Origin: Sipunculus nudus
Lineage: Eukaryota > Annelida > Sipuncula > Golfingiida > Sipunculidae
Assembly: GCA_026874595.1 (NCBI GenBank)
Contig: CM049310.1
Span: 3,720,001-3,784,000, forward strand
Length of the DNA stretch: 64,000 bases
Direction: 5' to 3'
Below the pieces are notes generated by a model. The model was not told the DNA's origin, made no database searches, and saw nothing but the letters and a program-made list of their open reading frames with translations. Both the position numbers and the translations under genes were made by a program. Below are positions 50,101 through 62,547 of the stretch, piece after piece. How positions within the stretch are numbered: position 1 is the first letter of the stretch; each line of letters begins with the position of its first letter.

Positions 50101-50550
50101 GTTTGTTGTAGGTGAGTGGTGGACAGTCTGTATCCTATTTCTTTACAATTCCTGTACTGAGGATATACATTTAAAGGGGCCCATTAAGAAGTTTGTTGTA
50201 GGTAAGTGGTGGACAGTCTGTATCCTATTTCTTTACAATTCCTGTACTGAGGATATACATTTAAAGGGGCCCATTAAGGAGTTTGTTGTAGGTGAGTGGT
50301 AGACATTCTGTATCCTATTTCTTTACAATTCCTGTACTGAGGATATACATTTAAAGGGGCCCATTAAGGAGTTTGTAGTAGGTAAGTGGTGGACATTCTG
50401 TATCCTATTTCTTTACAATTCCTGTACTGAGGATATACATTTAAAGGGGCCCATTAAGGAGTTTGTTGTAGGTGAGTGGTGGACAGTCTGTATCCTATTT
50501 CTTTACAATTCCTGTACTGAGGATATACATTTAAAGGGGCCCATTAAGGA
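47131..50550 (+). repeat. Higher-order duplication: two 19-unit (1710-bp) blocks
   Basis: Unit variants in 47131-48840 recur in the same order in 48841-50550: the GGACTGTC, TCAGT, TCTATATAC, GGACATACAT and AAGAAG variants, the TAG-carrying unit and the GTAGTAGG unit. By eye the blocks are essentially identical, so the duplication is recent. The exact edge is ambiguous by a unit or so. Confidence 0.88.
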
Positions 50551-51270
50551 ATTTGTTGTAGGTAAGTGGTGGACAGTCTGTATCCTATTTCTTTACAATT
50601 TCAGTACTGAGGATATACATTTAAAGGGGCCCATTAAGGAGTTTGTTGTAGGTAAGTGGTGGACAGTCTGTATCCTATTTCTTTACAATTTCATTACTGA
50701 GGATATACATTTAAAGGGGCCCATTAAGGAGTTTGTTGTAGGTAAGTGGTGGACAGTCTGTATCCTATTTCTTTACAATTTCAGTACTGAGGATATACAT
50801 TTAAAGGGGCCCATTAAGGAGTTTGTTGTAGGTGAGAGGTAGACAGTCTGTATCCTATTTCTTTACAATTCCTGTACTGAGGATATACATTTAAAGGGGC
50901 CCATTAAGGAGTTTGTTGTAGGTAAGTGGTGGACAGTCTGTATCTTATTTCTTTACAATTCCTGTACTGAGGATATACATTTAAAGGGGCCCATTAAAGA
51001 GTTTGTTGTAGGTGAGTGGGGGACATTCTGTATCCTATTTCTTTACAATTCCTGTACTGAGGATATACATTTAAAGGGGCCCATAAAGGAGTTTGTAGTA
51101 GGTAGGTGGTGGACAGTCTATATACTATTTCTTTACAATTCCTGTACTGAGGATATACATTTAAAGGGGCCCATTAAGAAGTTTGTTGTAGGTAAGTGGT
51201 GGACAGTCTGTATCCTATTTCTTTACAATTCCTGTACTGAGGATATACATTTAAAGGGGCCCATTAAGGA

Positions 51271-54200
51271 TTTTGTTGTAGGTGAGTGGTAGACATTCTG
51301 TATCCTATTTCTTTACAATTCCTGTACTGAGGATATACATTTAAAGGGGCCCATTAAGGAGTTTGTAGTAGGTAAGTGGTGGACATTCTGTATCCTATTT
51401 CTTTACAATTCCTGTACTGAGGATATACATTTAAAGGGGCCCATTAAGGAGTTTGTTGTAGGTGAGTGGTGGACAGTCTGTATCCTATTTCTTTACAATT
51501 CCTGTACTGAGGATATACATTTAAAGGGGCCCATTAAGGAATTTGTTGTAGGTAAGTGGTGGACAGTCTGTATCCTATTTCTTTACAATTTCAGTACTGA
51601 GGATATACATTTAAAGGGGCCCATGAAGGAGTTTGTTGTAGGTAAGTGGTGGACAGTCTGTATCCTATTTCTTTACAATTTCATTACTGAGGATATACAT
51701 TTAAAGGGGCCCATTAAGGAGTTTGTTGTAGGTAAGTGGTGGACAGTCTGTATCCTATTACTTTACAATTTCAGTACTGAGGATATACATTTAAAGGGGC
51801 CCATTAAGGAGTTTGTTGTAGGTGAGAGGTAGAAAGTCTGTATCCTATTTCTTTACAATTCCTGTACTGAGGATATACATTTAAAGGGGCCCATTAAGGA
51901 GTTTGTTGTAGGTAAGTGGTGGACAGTCTGTATCTTATTTCTTTACAATTCCTGTACTGAGGATATACATTTAAAGGGGCCCATTAAAGAGTTTGTTGTA
52001 GGTGAGTGGTGGACATTCTGTATCCTATTTCTTTACAATTCCTGTACTGAGGATATACATTTAAAGGGGCCCATTAAGGAGTTTGTAGTAGGTAGGTGGT
52101 GGACAGTCTATATACTATTTCTTTACAATTCCTGTACTGAGGATATACATTTAAAGGGGCCCATTAAGAAGTTTGTTGTAGGTAAGTGGTGGACAGTGTG
52201 TATCACATTTCTCTACAATTCCTGTACTGAGGATATACATTTAAAGGGGCCCATTAAAGAGTTTGTTGTAGGTGAGTGGTGGACATTCTGTATCCTATTT
52301 CTTTACAATTCCTGTACTGAGGATATACATTTAAAGGGGCCCATTAAGGAGTTTGTAGTAGGTAAGTGGTGGACATTCTGTATCCTATTTCTTTACAATT
52401 CCTGTACTGAGGATATACATTTAAAGGGGCCCATTAAGGAGTTTGTTGTAGGTAAGTGGTGGACAGTCTGTATCCTATTTCTTTACAATTCCTGTACTGA
52501 GGATATACATTTAAAGGGGCCCATTAAGGAGTTTGTTGTAGGTAAGTGGTGGACAGTCTGTATCCTATTTCTTTACAATTCCTGTACTGAGGATATACAT
52601 TTAAAGGGGCCCATTAAAGAGTTTGTTGTAGGTGAGTGGTGGACATTCTGTATCCTATTTCTTTACAATTCCTGTACTGAGGATATACATTTAAAGGGGC
52701 CCATTAAGGAGTTTGTAGTAGGTAGGTGGTGGACAGTCTATATACTATTTCTTTACAATTCCTGTCCTGAGGATATACATTTAAAGGGGCCCATTAAGAA
52801 GTTTGTTGTAGGTAAGTGGTGGACAGTCTGTATCCTATTTCTTTACAATTCCTGTACTGAGGATATACATTTAAAGGGGCCCATTAAGGATTTTGTTGTA
52901 GGTGAGTGGTAGACATTCTGTATCCTATTTCTTTACAATTCCTGTACTGAGGATATACATTTAAAGGGGCCCATTAAGGAGTTTGTTGTAGGTGAGTGGT
53001 GGACAGTCTGTATCCTATTTCTTTACAATTCCTGTACTAAGGATATACATTTAAAGGGGCCCATTAAGGAATTTGTTGTAGGTAAGTGGTGGACAGTCTG
53101 TATCCTATTTCTTTACAATTTCAGTACTGAGGATATACATTTAAAGGGGCCCATTAAGGAGTTTGTTGTAGGTAAGTGGTGGACAGTCTGTATCCTATTT
53201 CTTTACAATTTCATTACTGAGGATATACATTTAAAGGGGCCCATTAAGGAGTTTGTTGTAGGTGAGTGGTAGACATTCTGTATCCTATTTCTTTACAATT
53301 CCTGTACTGAGGATATACATTTAAAGGGGCCCATTAAGGAGTTTGTAGTAGGTAAGTGGTGGACATTCTGTATCCTATTTCTTTACAATTCCTGTACTGA
53401 GGATATACATTTAAAGGGGCCCATTAAGGAGTTTGTTGTAGGTGAGTGGTGGACAGTCTGTATCCTATTTCTTTACAATTCCTGTACTGAGGATATACAT
53501 TTAAAGGGGCCCATTAAGGAATTTGTTGTAGGTAAGTGGTGGACAGTCTGTATCCTATTTCTTTACAATTTCAGTACTGAGGATATACATTTAAAGGGGC
53601 CCATTAAGGAGTTTGTTGTAGGTAAGTGGTGGACAGTCTGTATCCTATTTCTTTACAATTTCATTACTGAGGATATACATTTAAAGGGGCCCATTAAGGA
53701 GTTTTTTGTAGGTAAGTGGTGGACAGTCTGTATCCTATTTCTTTACAATTTCATTACTGAGGATATACATTTAAAGGGGCCCATTAAGGAGTTTGTTGTA
53801 GGTGAGTGGAAGACATTCTGTATCCTATTTCTTTACAATTCCTGTACTGAGGATATACATTTAAAGGGGCCCATTAAGAAGTTTGTTGTAGGTAAGTGGT
53901 GGACAGTCTGTATCCTATTTCTTAACAATTCCTGTACTGAGGATATACATTTAAAGGGGCCCATTAAGGATTTTGTTGTAGGTGAGTGGTAGACATTCTG
54001 TATCCTATTTCTTTACAATTCCTGTACTGAGGATATACATTTAAAGGGGCCCATTAAGGAGTTTGTAGTAGGTAAGTGGTGGACATTCTGTATCCTATTT
54101 CTTTACAATTCCTGTACTGAGGATATACATTTAAAGGGGCCCATTAAGGAGTTTGTTGTAGGTGAGTGGTGGACAGTCTGTATCCTATTTCTTTACAATT

Positions 54201-55230
54201 CCTGTACTGAGGATATACATTTAAAGGGGCCCATTAAGGAATTTGTTGTAGGTAAGTGGTGGACAGTCTGTATCCTATTTCTTTACAATTTCAGTACTGA
54301 GGATATACATTTAAAGGGGCCCATTAAGGAGTTTGTTGTAGGTAAGTGGTGGACAGTCTGTATCCTATTTCTTTACAATTTCATTACTGAGGATATACAT
54401 TTAAAGGGGCCCATTAAGGAGTTTGTTGTAGGTAAGTGGTGGACAGTCTGTATCCTATTTCTTTACAATTTCAGTACTGAGGATATACATTTAAAGGGGC
54501 CCATTAAGGAGTTTGTTGTAGGTGAGAGGTAGACAGTCTGTATCCTATTTCTTTACAATTCCTGTACTGAGGATATACATTTAAAGGGGCCCATTAAGGA
54601 GTTTGTTGTAGGTAAGTGGTGGACAGTCTGTATCTTATTTCTTTACAATTCCTGTACTGAGGATATACATTTAAAGGGGCCCATTAAAGAGTTTGTTGTA
54701 GGTGAGTGGTGGACATTCTGTATCCTATTTCTTTACAATTCCTGTACTGAGGATATACATTTAAAGGGGCCCATTAAGGAGTTTGTAGTAGGTAGGTGGT
54801 GGACAGTCTATATACTATTTCTTTACAATTCCTGTACTGAGGATATACATTTAAAGGGGCCCATTAAGAAGTTTGTTGTAGGTAAGTGGTGGACAGTGTG
54901 TATCACATTTCTCTACAATTCCTGTACTGAGGATATACATTTAAAGGGGCCCATTAAAGAGTTTATTGTAGGTGAGTGGTGGACATTCTGTATCCTATTT
55001 CTTTACAATTCCTGTACTGAGGATATACATTTAAAGGGGCCCATTAAGGAGTTTGTAGTAGGTAAGTGGTGGACATTCTGTATCCTATTTCTTTACAATT
55101 CCTGTACTGAGGATATACATTTAAAGGGGCCCATTAAGGAGTTTGTTGTAGGTAAGTGGTGGACAGTCTGTATCCTATTTCTTTACAATTCCTGTACTGA
55201 GGATATACATTTAAAGGGGCCCATTAAGGA
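51271..55230 (+). repeat. Higher-order duplication: 14-unit block repeated 2700 bp apart, with an 11-unit period
   Basis: The series at 51271-52530 recurs at 53971-55230, including the rare GTGTGTATCACATTTCTC unit (52171 and 54871). A shorter 11-unit (990-bp) step relates 50281-51270 to 51271-52260. Confidence 0.85.
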
Positions 55231-57160
55231 GTTTGTTGTAGGTAAGTGGTGGACAGTCTGTATCCTATTTCTTTACAATTCCTGTACTGAGGATATACAT
55301 TTAAAGGGGCCCATTAAGAAGTTTGTTGTAGGTAAGTGGTGGACAGTCTGTATCCTATTTCTTTACAATTCCTGTACTGAGGATATACATTTAAAGGGGC
55401 CCATTAAGGAGTTTGTTGTAGGTGAGTGGTAGACATTCTGTATCCTATTTCTTTACAATTCCTGTACTGAGGATATACATTTAAAGGGGCCCATTAAGGA
55501 GTTTGTAGTAGGTAAGTGGTGGACATTCTGTATCCTATTTCTTTACAATTCCTGTACTGAGGATATACATTTAAAGGGGCCCATTAAGGAGTTTGTTGTA
55601 GGTAAGTGGTGGACAGTCTGTATCCTATTTCTTTACAATTCCTGTACTGAGGATATACATTTAAAGGGGCCCATTAAGGAGTTTGTTGTAGGTAAGTGGT
55701 GGACAGTCTGTATCCTATTTCTTTACAATTCCTGTACTGAGGATATACATTTAAAGGGGCCCATTAAGGAGTTTGTTGTAGGTAAGTGGTGGACAGTCTG
55801 TATCCTATTTCTTTACAATTCCTGTACTGAGGATATACATTTAAAGGGGCCCATTAAGAAGTTTGTTGTAGGTAAGTGGTGGACAGTCTGTATCCTATTT
55901 CTTGACAATTCCTGTACTGAGGATATACCTTTAAAGGGGCCCATTAAGGAGTTTGTTGTAGGTAAGTGGTGGCCAGTCTGTGTCCTATTTCTTTACAATT
56001 CCTGTACTGAGGATATACATTAAAAGGGGCCTATTCAAATATCTGGTGCCTGTTATGTATAGAGTATTCTTGGACCATTTAGAAAAATAAGACAAAAAGT
56101 TGCAATCACATGTTGCACAGGCTCTCTGTTTTGTTAATGCCAAAGTGTTTATAACATGTAGGGGACCTGACAAAATGGCTGCAGATTATAACCCTAAAAC
56201 ATATGATAAGGACATCTCGCAGTGAATCAGATGAACCAGAATACTGCAGAGGACAAAAAGGGCAATTTAAGAACCTTGTAGGAATTACCTATATGTACAC
56301 AGAATAATCCAAAAGTCACATAGATTCTACAAATAAAGCAACTGCAAAACATTGTATATTTTCATCAACATGCTGTTTACCTGTTTTTTTTGCAACAAAC
56401 AATATTTTAATCAAATAATAACATGGAATGGAAGTTATTGAATCAGAAGCAAAGCTCCATTTTGATTATTTATTTACTTGTGATTGTCTTAAAAAGTTTG
56501 AATATATGAATTTTAATAAATACAACATTTATCCAGGAGATAAAGGCAGTCAGGCCTTTATGTGTTCTTTAAGGTATGTCATGCATAAATGAATTATTCT
56601 ATGGGCCATCATTATGGCTGCAGCCATGGTTATTCTTAGATTATTTATCTAGTACTAAATGAGCACCTCAAGATCAGCTAGGTGTCTCTGCATCTGCTGC
56701 CTAATGAACTGAGTCAGGCTGATACAGATAGACACACTATCCAGCCAGGCATGTGGCTGACTGTGTTTTTGTGTCACTACTAACAAAATATTCTTTCAGT
56801 ATTGTCCTCTGTGTTTTAAGGCTTGTTCCTTATGATAACAATTTGTGTAGTTGTTATCAGATTGACATGTAAACCATAGGAATACTATTTGTACTGCTGC
56901 TTGTTACTAGCAGCCTGGAAGACTGATACATCACAAGTGCACAGTCATACACTACCCACAGACAAACACTTGATACACATATGTACAGTTTTTGAGATAA
57001 GGAATTGGTGGAGACTGAAGTTTGATGGTGTACATACATTCATGATTTATTGACAATGCACTTCTGTGGTTTACTTTGATTCCAAGCTGATGATGATGTA
57101 GCAAAATATATATATTCATCCACTGTAACTAAAAGTCTAAAACAATAGGATACATACATG

Positions 57161-58387
57161 TATATATATGTCGAGGCCCAGATTCTGATCTGGACCTATC
57201 GGCGATTGGTCCAGACCATATCCAGATTCCAATTGGGATCTGGTCCAACCCTGGCACAGACCAGATCCCAATCCCGGTTTAGGGCAGACCAAATCCTAAT
57301 TGGGATCTGGACTAGACCGAATCCTGATTGAGATTCTATGATAGACTAGAGCAGACTTTTGATGTAAACATTATATTCCATAGGTATAAGACATGAAAAA
57401 AATAAAGAAGTGATGTGAAAAATTTTATTTAATGTATTGGTATATGTAATATAAATAGTTATATACAAAGGTAGTTGAAAATGTTGATAAGAGAACATCT
57501 GTTGATCTGACGAAAATACTGGAAATAATAATTTTTATTAATACAAGGACTTGAAAAATAATTCAGAAAAATATAATCACTCAATTAATTGAAACTTATA
57601 ATTATTAAGTTATAAAGAAAGAATTATTAACACTGACAACAAACTAAATTAAGATTTGTCATATCTTATTAAGTTTAGATTTCAGACATCCTGGCAAGGA
57701 TATAGGCATGCTCTGAATCTAGGTCTGAGCTGACCTGAATCTTGATAAGTTCAGATAGGAACTCATTCTCTTTCCTAAAAGTTAATGATCAGGGTTTAGG
57801 CCAGAGTGAATCCTGATTGTTATTAGGTCTAGACCAATCCAAATCCTGATCGGGATTCTGACCAGACCAAACCCTGATCAGGATCTGGTCCAGCCCGAAT
57901 CCTGATTCAGACTCTGAGTTGACATAATACTATATACCACCTACAGCACATAACATGTGATTAAATTAAGGAAAATTCACCTTAGTTAAAGGTAAATTTA
58001 ATTTCATCATGATCAAATTTTATTTATGCCATGCCAAATTTCAATTTCATAAATAGTTTAACAAGTGAATATTTGTAGGATTGATATCTGAGTTATTTAA
58101 TGGAATACAAGAGTACTACTGACTTTTGTGGCACCACTTAACCTTTGTAAAAATTCAAGATATATTAAACTTGATGAATAAACTTTTTCTGGTGTGCATT
58201 ACCTTTATATGTCATGTATGTATGAATCAAAATAATTAAATTCTGTATCTAAAATAAACAAAATCATTTGATAAATATGAACAATTTTACAATAATTTGA
58301 TAATTTGATCAGGCTTTGATCTTGATTTGGCTGGACCATTCTCCAATTATAACAGATTGGGATCTGGGCCTTGACATATATATATAT
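57161..58387. mobile_element. 1.2-kb inverted-repeat element rich in GATCTGG/CCAGAT
   Basis: The left end TATATATATGTCGAGGCCCA plus GAT is inverted at the right end (58362-58387, ATCTGGGCCTTGACATATAT). Subterminal regions (57180-57345 and 57770-57920) carry many short motifs such as GGGATCTGG, CCAGACC and AATCCTGAT on both strands. There is no coding frame. It sits in a TA-rich target. Confidence 0.65.
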
Positions 58388-58481
58388 TTTTCCAGGGAAC
58401 AGATGTAGAATTAACGCATCAAACAATTTAATCAAGCATGTAATCAAAGAGGTAAACGTTTTGAGCCGGTGGCTCGAGTCA

Positions 58482-60185
58482 TATCAAAGGCTTATTAGAA
58501 GAAAGTTAGGTCAGTGGTCCATGAGATAAGCCTTCAAACCTGTCAGGCGAGCAATATCAAAGGCTAATTAGAAGAAAGTTAGGTCAGTGGTCCATGAGAT
58601 AAGCCTTCAAACCTGTCCGGTGAGCAATATCAAAGGCTAATTAGGAGAAAGTTAGGTCAGTGGTCCATGAGATAAGCCTTCAAACCTGTCCGGCGAGCAA
58701 TATCAAAGGCTAATTAGAAGAAAGTTAGGTCAGTAGTCCATGAGATAAGCCTTCAAACCTGTCAGGCGAGCAATGTCAAAGGCTTATTAGAAGAAAGTTA
58801 GGTCAGTGGTCCATGAGATAAGCCTTCAAACCTGTCAGGCGAGCAATATCAAAGGCTTATTAGAACAAAGTTAGGTCAGTGGTCCATGAGATAAGCCTTC
58901 AAACCTGTCAGGCGAGCAATATCAAAGGCTTATTAGAAGAAAGTTAGGTCAGTGGTCCATGAAATAAGCCTTCAAACCTGTCAGGCGAGCAATATCAAAG
59001 GCTAATTAGAAGAAAGTTAGGTCAGTGGTCCATGAGATAAGCCTTCAAACCTGTCAGGCGAGCAATATCAAAGGCTTATTAGAAGAAAGTTAGGTCAGTG
59101 GTCCATGAGATAAGCCTTCAAACCTGTCCGGTGAGCAATATCAAAGGCTAATTAGGAGAAAGTTAGGTCAGTGGTCCATGAGATAAGCCTTCAAACCTGT
59201 CCGGCGAGCAATATCAAAGGCTAATTAGAAGAAAGTTAGGTCAGTAGTCCATGAGATAAGCCTTCAAACCTGTCAGGCGAGCAATGTCAAAGGCTTATTA
59301 GAAGAAAGTTAGGTCAGTGGTCCATGAGATAAGCCTTCAAACCTGTCAGGCGAGCAATATCAAAGGCTTATTAGAACAAAGTTAGGTCAGTGGTCCATGA
59401 GATAAGCCTTCAAACCTGTCAGGCGAGCAATATCAAAGGCTTATTAGAAGAAAGTTAGGTCAGTGGTCCATGAAATAAGCCTTCAAACCTGTCAGGCGAG
59501 CAATATCAAAGGCTAATTAGAAGAAAGTTAGGTCAGTGGTCCATGAGATAAGCCTTCAAACCTGTCAGGCGAGCAATATCAAAGGCTTATTAGAAGAAAG
59601 TTAGGTCAGTGGTCCATGAGATAAGCCTTCAAACCTGTCAGGCGAGCAATATCAAAGGCTAATAGAAGAAAGTTAGGTCAGTGGTCCATGAGATAAGCCT
59701 TCAAACCTGTCAGGCGAGCAATATCAAAGGCTAATTAGAAGAAAGTTAGGTCAGTGGTCCATGAGATAAGCCTTCAAACCTGTCAGGCGAGCAATGTCAA
59801 AGGCTAATTAGAAGAAAGTTAGGTCAGTGGTCCATGAGATAAGCCTTCAAACCTGTCAGGCGAGCAATGTCAAAGGCTAATTAGAAGAAAGTTAGGTCAG
59901 TGGTCCATGAGATAAGCCTTCAAACCTCTCAGGCAAGCAATATCAAAGGCTAATTAGAAGAAAGTTAGGTCAGTGGTCCATGAGATAAGCCTTCAAACCT
60001 CTCAGGCGAGCAATATCAAAGGCTAATTAGAAGAAAGTTAGGTCAGTGGTCCATGAGATAAGCCTTCAAACCTGTCAGTGTCAGGCGAGCAATATCAAAG
60101 GCTAATTAGAAGAAAGTTAGGTCAGTGGTCCATGAGATAAGCCTTCAAACCTGTCAGGCGAGCAATATCAAAGGCTAATTAGCGC
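58482..60185. repeat. 73-bp minisatellite, ~23 copies
   Basis: The unit is ATCAAAGGCTTATTAGAAG, AAAGTTAGGTCAGTGGTCC, ATGAGATAAGCCTTCAAAC, then CTGTCAGGCGAGCAAT. Rare variants recur at 511 bp (7 units): TTAGGAGAAA at 58641/59152 and TAGAACAAAG at 58861/59372, so a 7-unit block was duplicated. One unit lacks a base (CTAATAGAAG near 59660), and one near 60075 has a 6-bp insert. Confidence 0.95.
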
Positions 60186-61357
60186 ACCAGGCGGTCAGTA
60201 GTCCATGAGATAATTGTGGCACATGCATATCCGGGATTGTTGTGCATGATGGACGGATTTTACTATACAATTACCCAATATAAACATTTATCAGATATTC
60301 ATAAAAACAGAGAATTTTATTCAGAAAACATGGAAAAAGGTTTTGGTTTTCATTATTTTATACAAATAAACGTGATATAAAATTATACAATATTCAGCTA
60401 AGTAGGATCAACTGTATATAATATGGTTGGAAAACAAAAAGAAAGATTTTGAAATATTGTCATGAAGTTTGATATTAGCCCACTAAAAGTGATTTGTTCA
60501 CTTAACTGTTACTGGTCGCTCAAAATCATTTCCTTTTAAATTTTTAAAATTATTAAAATTTCATATGAAAATGAATGTTAATTTCATAAATACATATTCA
60601 ATCAGAAAGAACACTACACTAGGTTTAAATTTATATATACTTAATTGGTCTGTTATTAATTTTAAATGACTTTCAGGTTTTGATTTTGATTGAATGTTTT
60701 TTTGCCAGGGATGCATCAGTAATGAGAATCTGTGTTTTAAGACATAATTTGATTAAAGTCATGTGCACAGGAAATCTCCCTGTTCTAACTGTGGTTGCTC
60801 TTGAGGTAAAAATTTCACTTCTTTAAATGTTTTACAAGGGCTCATTTTCATGATATCACCATACATTAAACTACAAAGTATATCCATCACTCTGTAGTCC
60901 ATTTTTATGCAAAATCTTTAACAATTTAATGAGGATCCAAGCAATCATAGAACAAGTGGGCATTTCAGTTCATTACTCTCTGATCATAAATACGGTCCGA
61001 GAGATTTTACAAAATCAGTCTTTGATGTACGTGAAACAAATGATCCTTTGTCACATAGAGAGTCCATGGTCAGCTGTTAGAAATGGATGTGCAGTTACAC
61101 ACTAGGACCAGGTTGACTATAAACTGAACTTAAGTAAACCTAACTTCTGTTTACCAACTTTCAAGTGGACTACAGTAAACCAAACTGATGCATATATATT
61201 TTAGTGCCTTAGTGTATAAAAATTACACTTAGTCAGGATCCAGATTATTATTTTCTTGGGATATGGCCAAGCATAGTGCTTGTCATTATGCTGCCAACAT
61301 TTGTTGTGTAGTGTCATCCTGGCTTTACAGTATAATATTGTTTCTGTTTATTTACAG

Positions 61358-61476
61358 ACGACATCCCAGTGAGGGGGTTCATTGGGCACCTGGAGGAGGG
61401 CAACTTCCTTCCTCACACACACAAGGTCTACCTGTGGGCACACCTGCATTTTAACATAGAGTTCAACGAAGACCAG
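61358..61476 (+). CDS. TM9SF1: TM9SF1 exon 5: lumenal domain
   Basis: The 119-nt exon (enters in phase 1, leaves in phase 0) has acceptor TTTCTGTTTATTTACAG and donor CAG|GTAGGT. Joined to exon 4 it reads [20 protein letters not shown] and then [22 protein letters not shown]. DDxPxRGFxGxxEExxFLPHxHKxxLWxHLxFxxEF matches TM9SF1. Together the five exons give about 158 residues of a protein of roughly 600. All nine membrane spans lie in exons beyond 64000, because I found no candidate for exon 6 in 61477-64000. GC content is clearly above the flanks. Confidence 0.95.
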
Positions 61477-62547
61477 GTAGGTGACATTTCTGACAGCAAT
61501 CGTTTTAGTCCTGAGAGCCAATTGATTCCTACAGATTTACAGGACTCTGATGATGCATTCTGTCAAGATATGTATCTCGATACCTCCCTCAGGATATGGT
61601 ACATTATACAATACATATAATGTAGGGGTGTAACAATACATTGAAGAATTAGTGCATTGTATTGCAAGCCCTAAATTAAATTGTAATCGATTATTAACCT
61701 CTGAATCGATTCATTTTGATTATTATTTCTTTCCATGTACAATCCCAAAGTCCTCTGTGAGCTCTTAAATTGGGCGAAGCAGTTTATCTTTTCAGTTTAC
61801 TTGATACTGTGACAGAGGTTTTAAACCAGTAAAAGATTCAGAGGTTTAAAACCTTCCATTTGTAACTGTTTCTCTTTGTGACTGCACCTATGCCTATTGG
61901 TGCTATTTTCTGTGGGAAAAAACACTGAACACTGAACTGAAATCAGTACAGCTGACCCATCCTTGGTTTAACAAACCATGCACGATATCATGACAGATTA
62001 CACTGTGATTGGTTGTTAAAACTATTAGAACAAGATATACCATAAGAATCTGTACACAGGTGGCCTCTTGATAAGGACCTTTAGGCCACACCAAAAATAA
62101 AATGGTCCATGCATTGCCACTCCTATTGTTCATAGATCATCCTTTGTAAAGGGGGGGGGGGCGCAGTTGATGTGCACTAAGTCCTTCATAGTATCATTGC
62201 AGTCCCTTCAAAGAAATCATTATGTGTATAAACAGTGCGAAAAAAAAAATCAATAAAGGTGTCCTGTACAGTGGATTAAACTTTGTATGGTTTTTATGCA
62301 TCATTTGGTAAAATTGTCACACATTTATATCCTTCCTCCCAGCTGACAAAAGTCCATATTATAATTTATATGTATAAGTCTTAAATTTGGTAAATTAAAC
62401 AGAAAGAAAACATCTGCTCACTCCATATTTTTTGGTCACATATTATGTTGAACAATTTATTTTGGTGGCATGGCCTTACATGATAGTTTTATTACTTCTT
62501 TTCTTTTGATGTATTGCAATACTACACCTTCCTAATGGTGTGTGATG
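61477..62547. other. TM9SF1 intron 5, first part
   Basis: No supported feature apart from a 12-13-G run near 62150. Confidence 0.5.

Larger units (their letters stand above)
46319..56031 (+). repeat. 90-bp minisatellite of ~108 splice-donor units
   Basis: Units start at 46321 + 90n in unbroken register up to 55951. By eye I found no indel in 9.7 kb. Each unit holds GAGTTTGTTGTAG (the end of exon 4), a donor (GTGAGT and GTAAGT in about 50 units each, GTAGGT in 4, GTGAGA in 3), GGTGGACAGTCTGTATCC, TATTTCTTTACAATT, a variable CCTGT/TCAGT/TCATT and ACTGAGGATATACATTTAAA, then GGGGCCCATTAAG. Translated in the exon 4 frame a unit is 30 residues (EFVVGEWWTVCILFLYNSCT, then EDIHLKGPIK). The last two units are more diverged, as expected at an array edge. 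It lies at the start of TM9SF1 intron 4. Confidence 0.97.
46332..61357 (+). other. TM9SF1 intron 4
   Basis: If the first donor is used the intron is 15 kb (GTGAGT ... CTGTTTATTTACAG). It holds the 90-bp array, an inverted-repeat element and the 73-bp array. 56040-57160 and 60215-61350 show nothing that I can support. Confidence 0.8.

Noticed and set aside
52196-55432. Further repeat open frames of 238 and 178 codons
   Set aside because: Same array, opened by a chance ATG in the rare GTGTGTATCAC unit. The two are copies 2700 bp apart.
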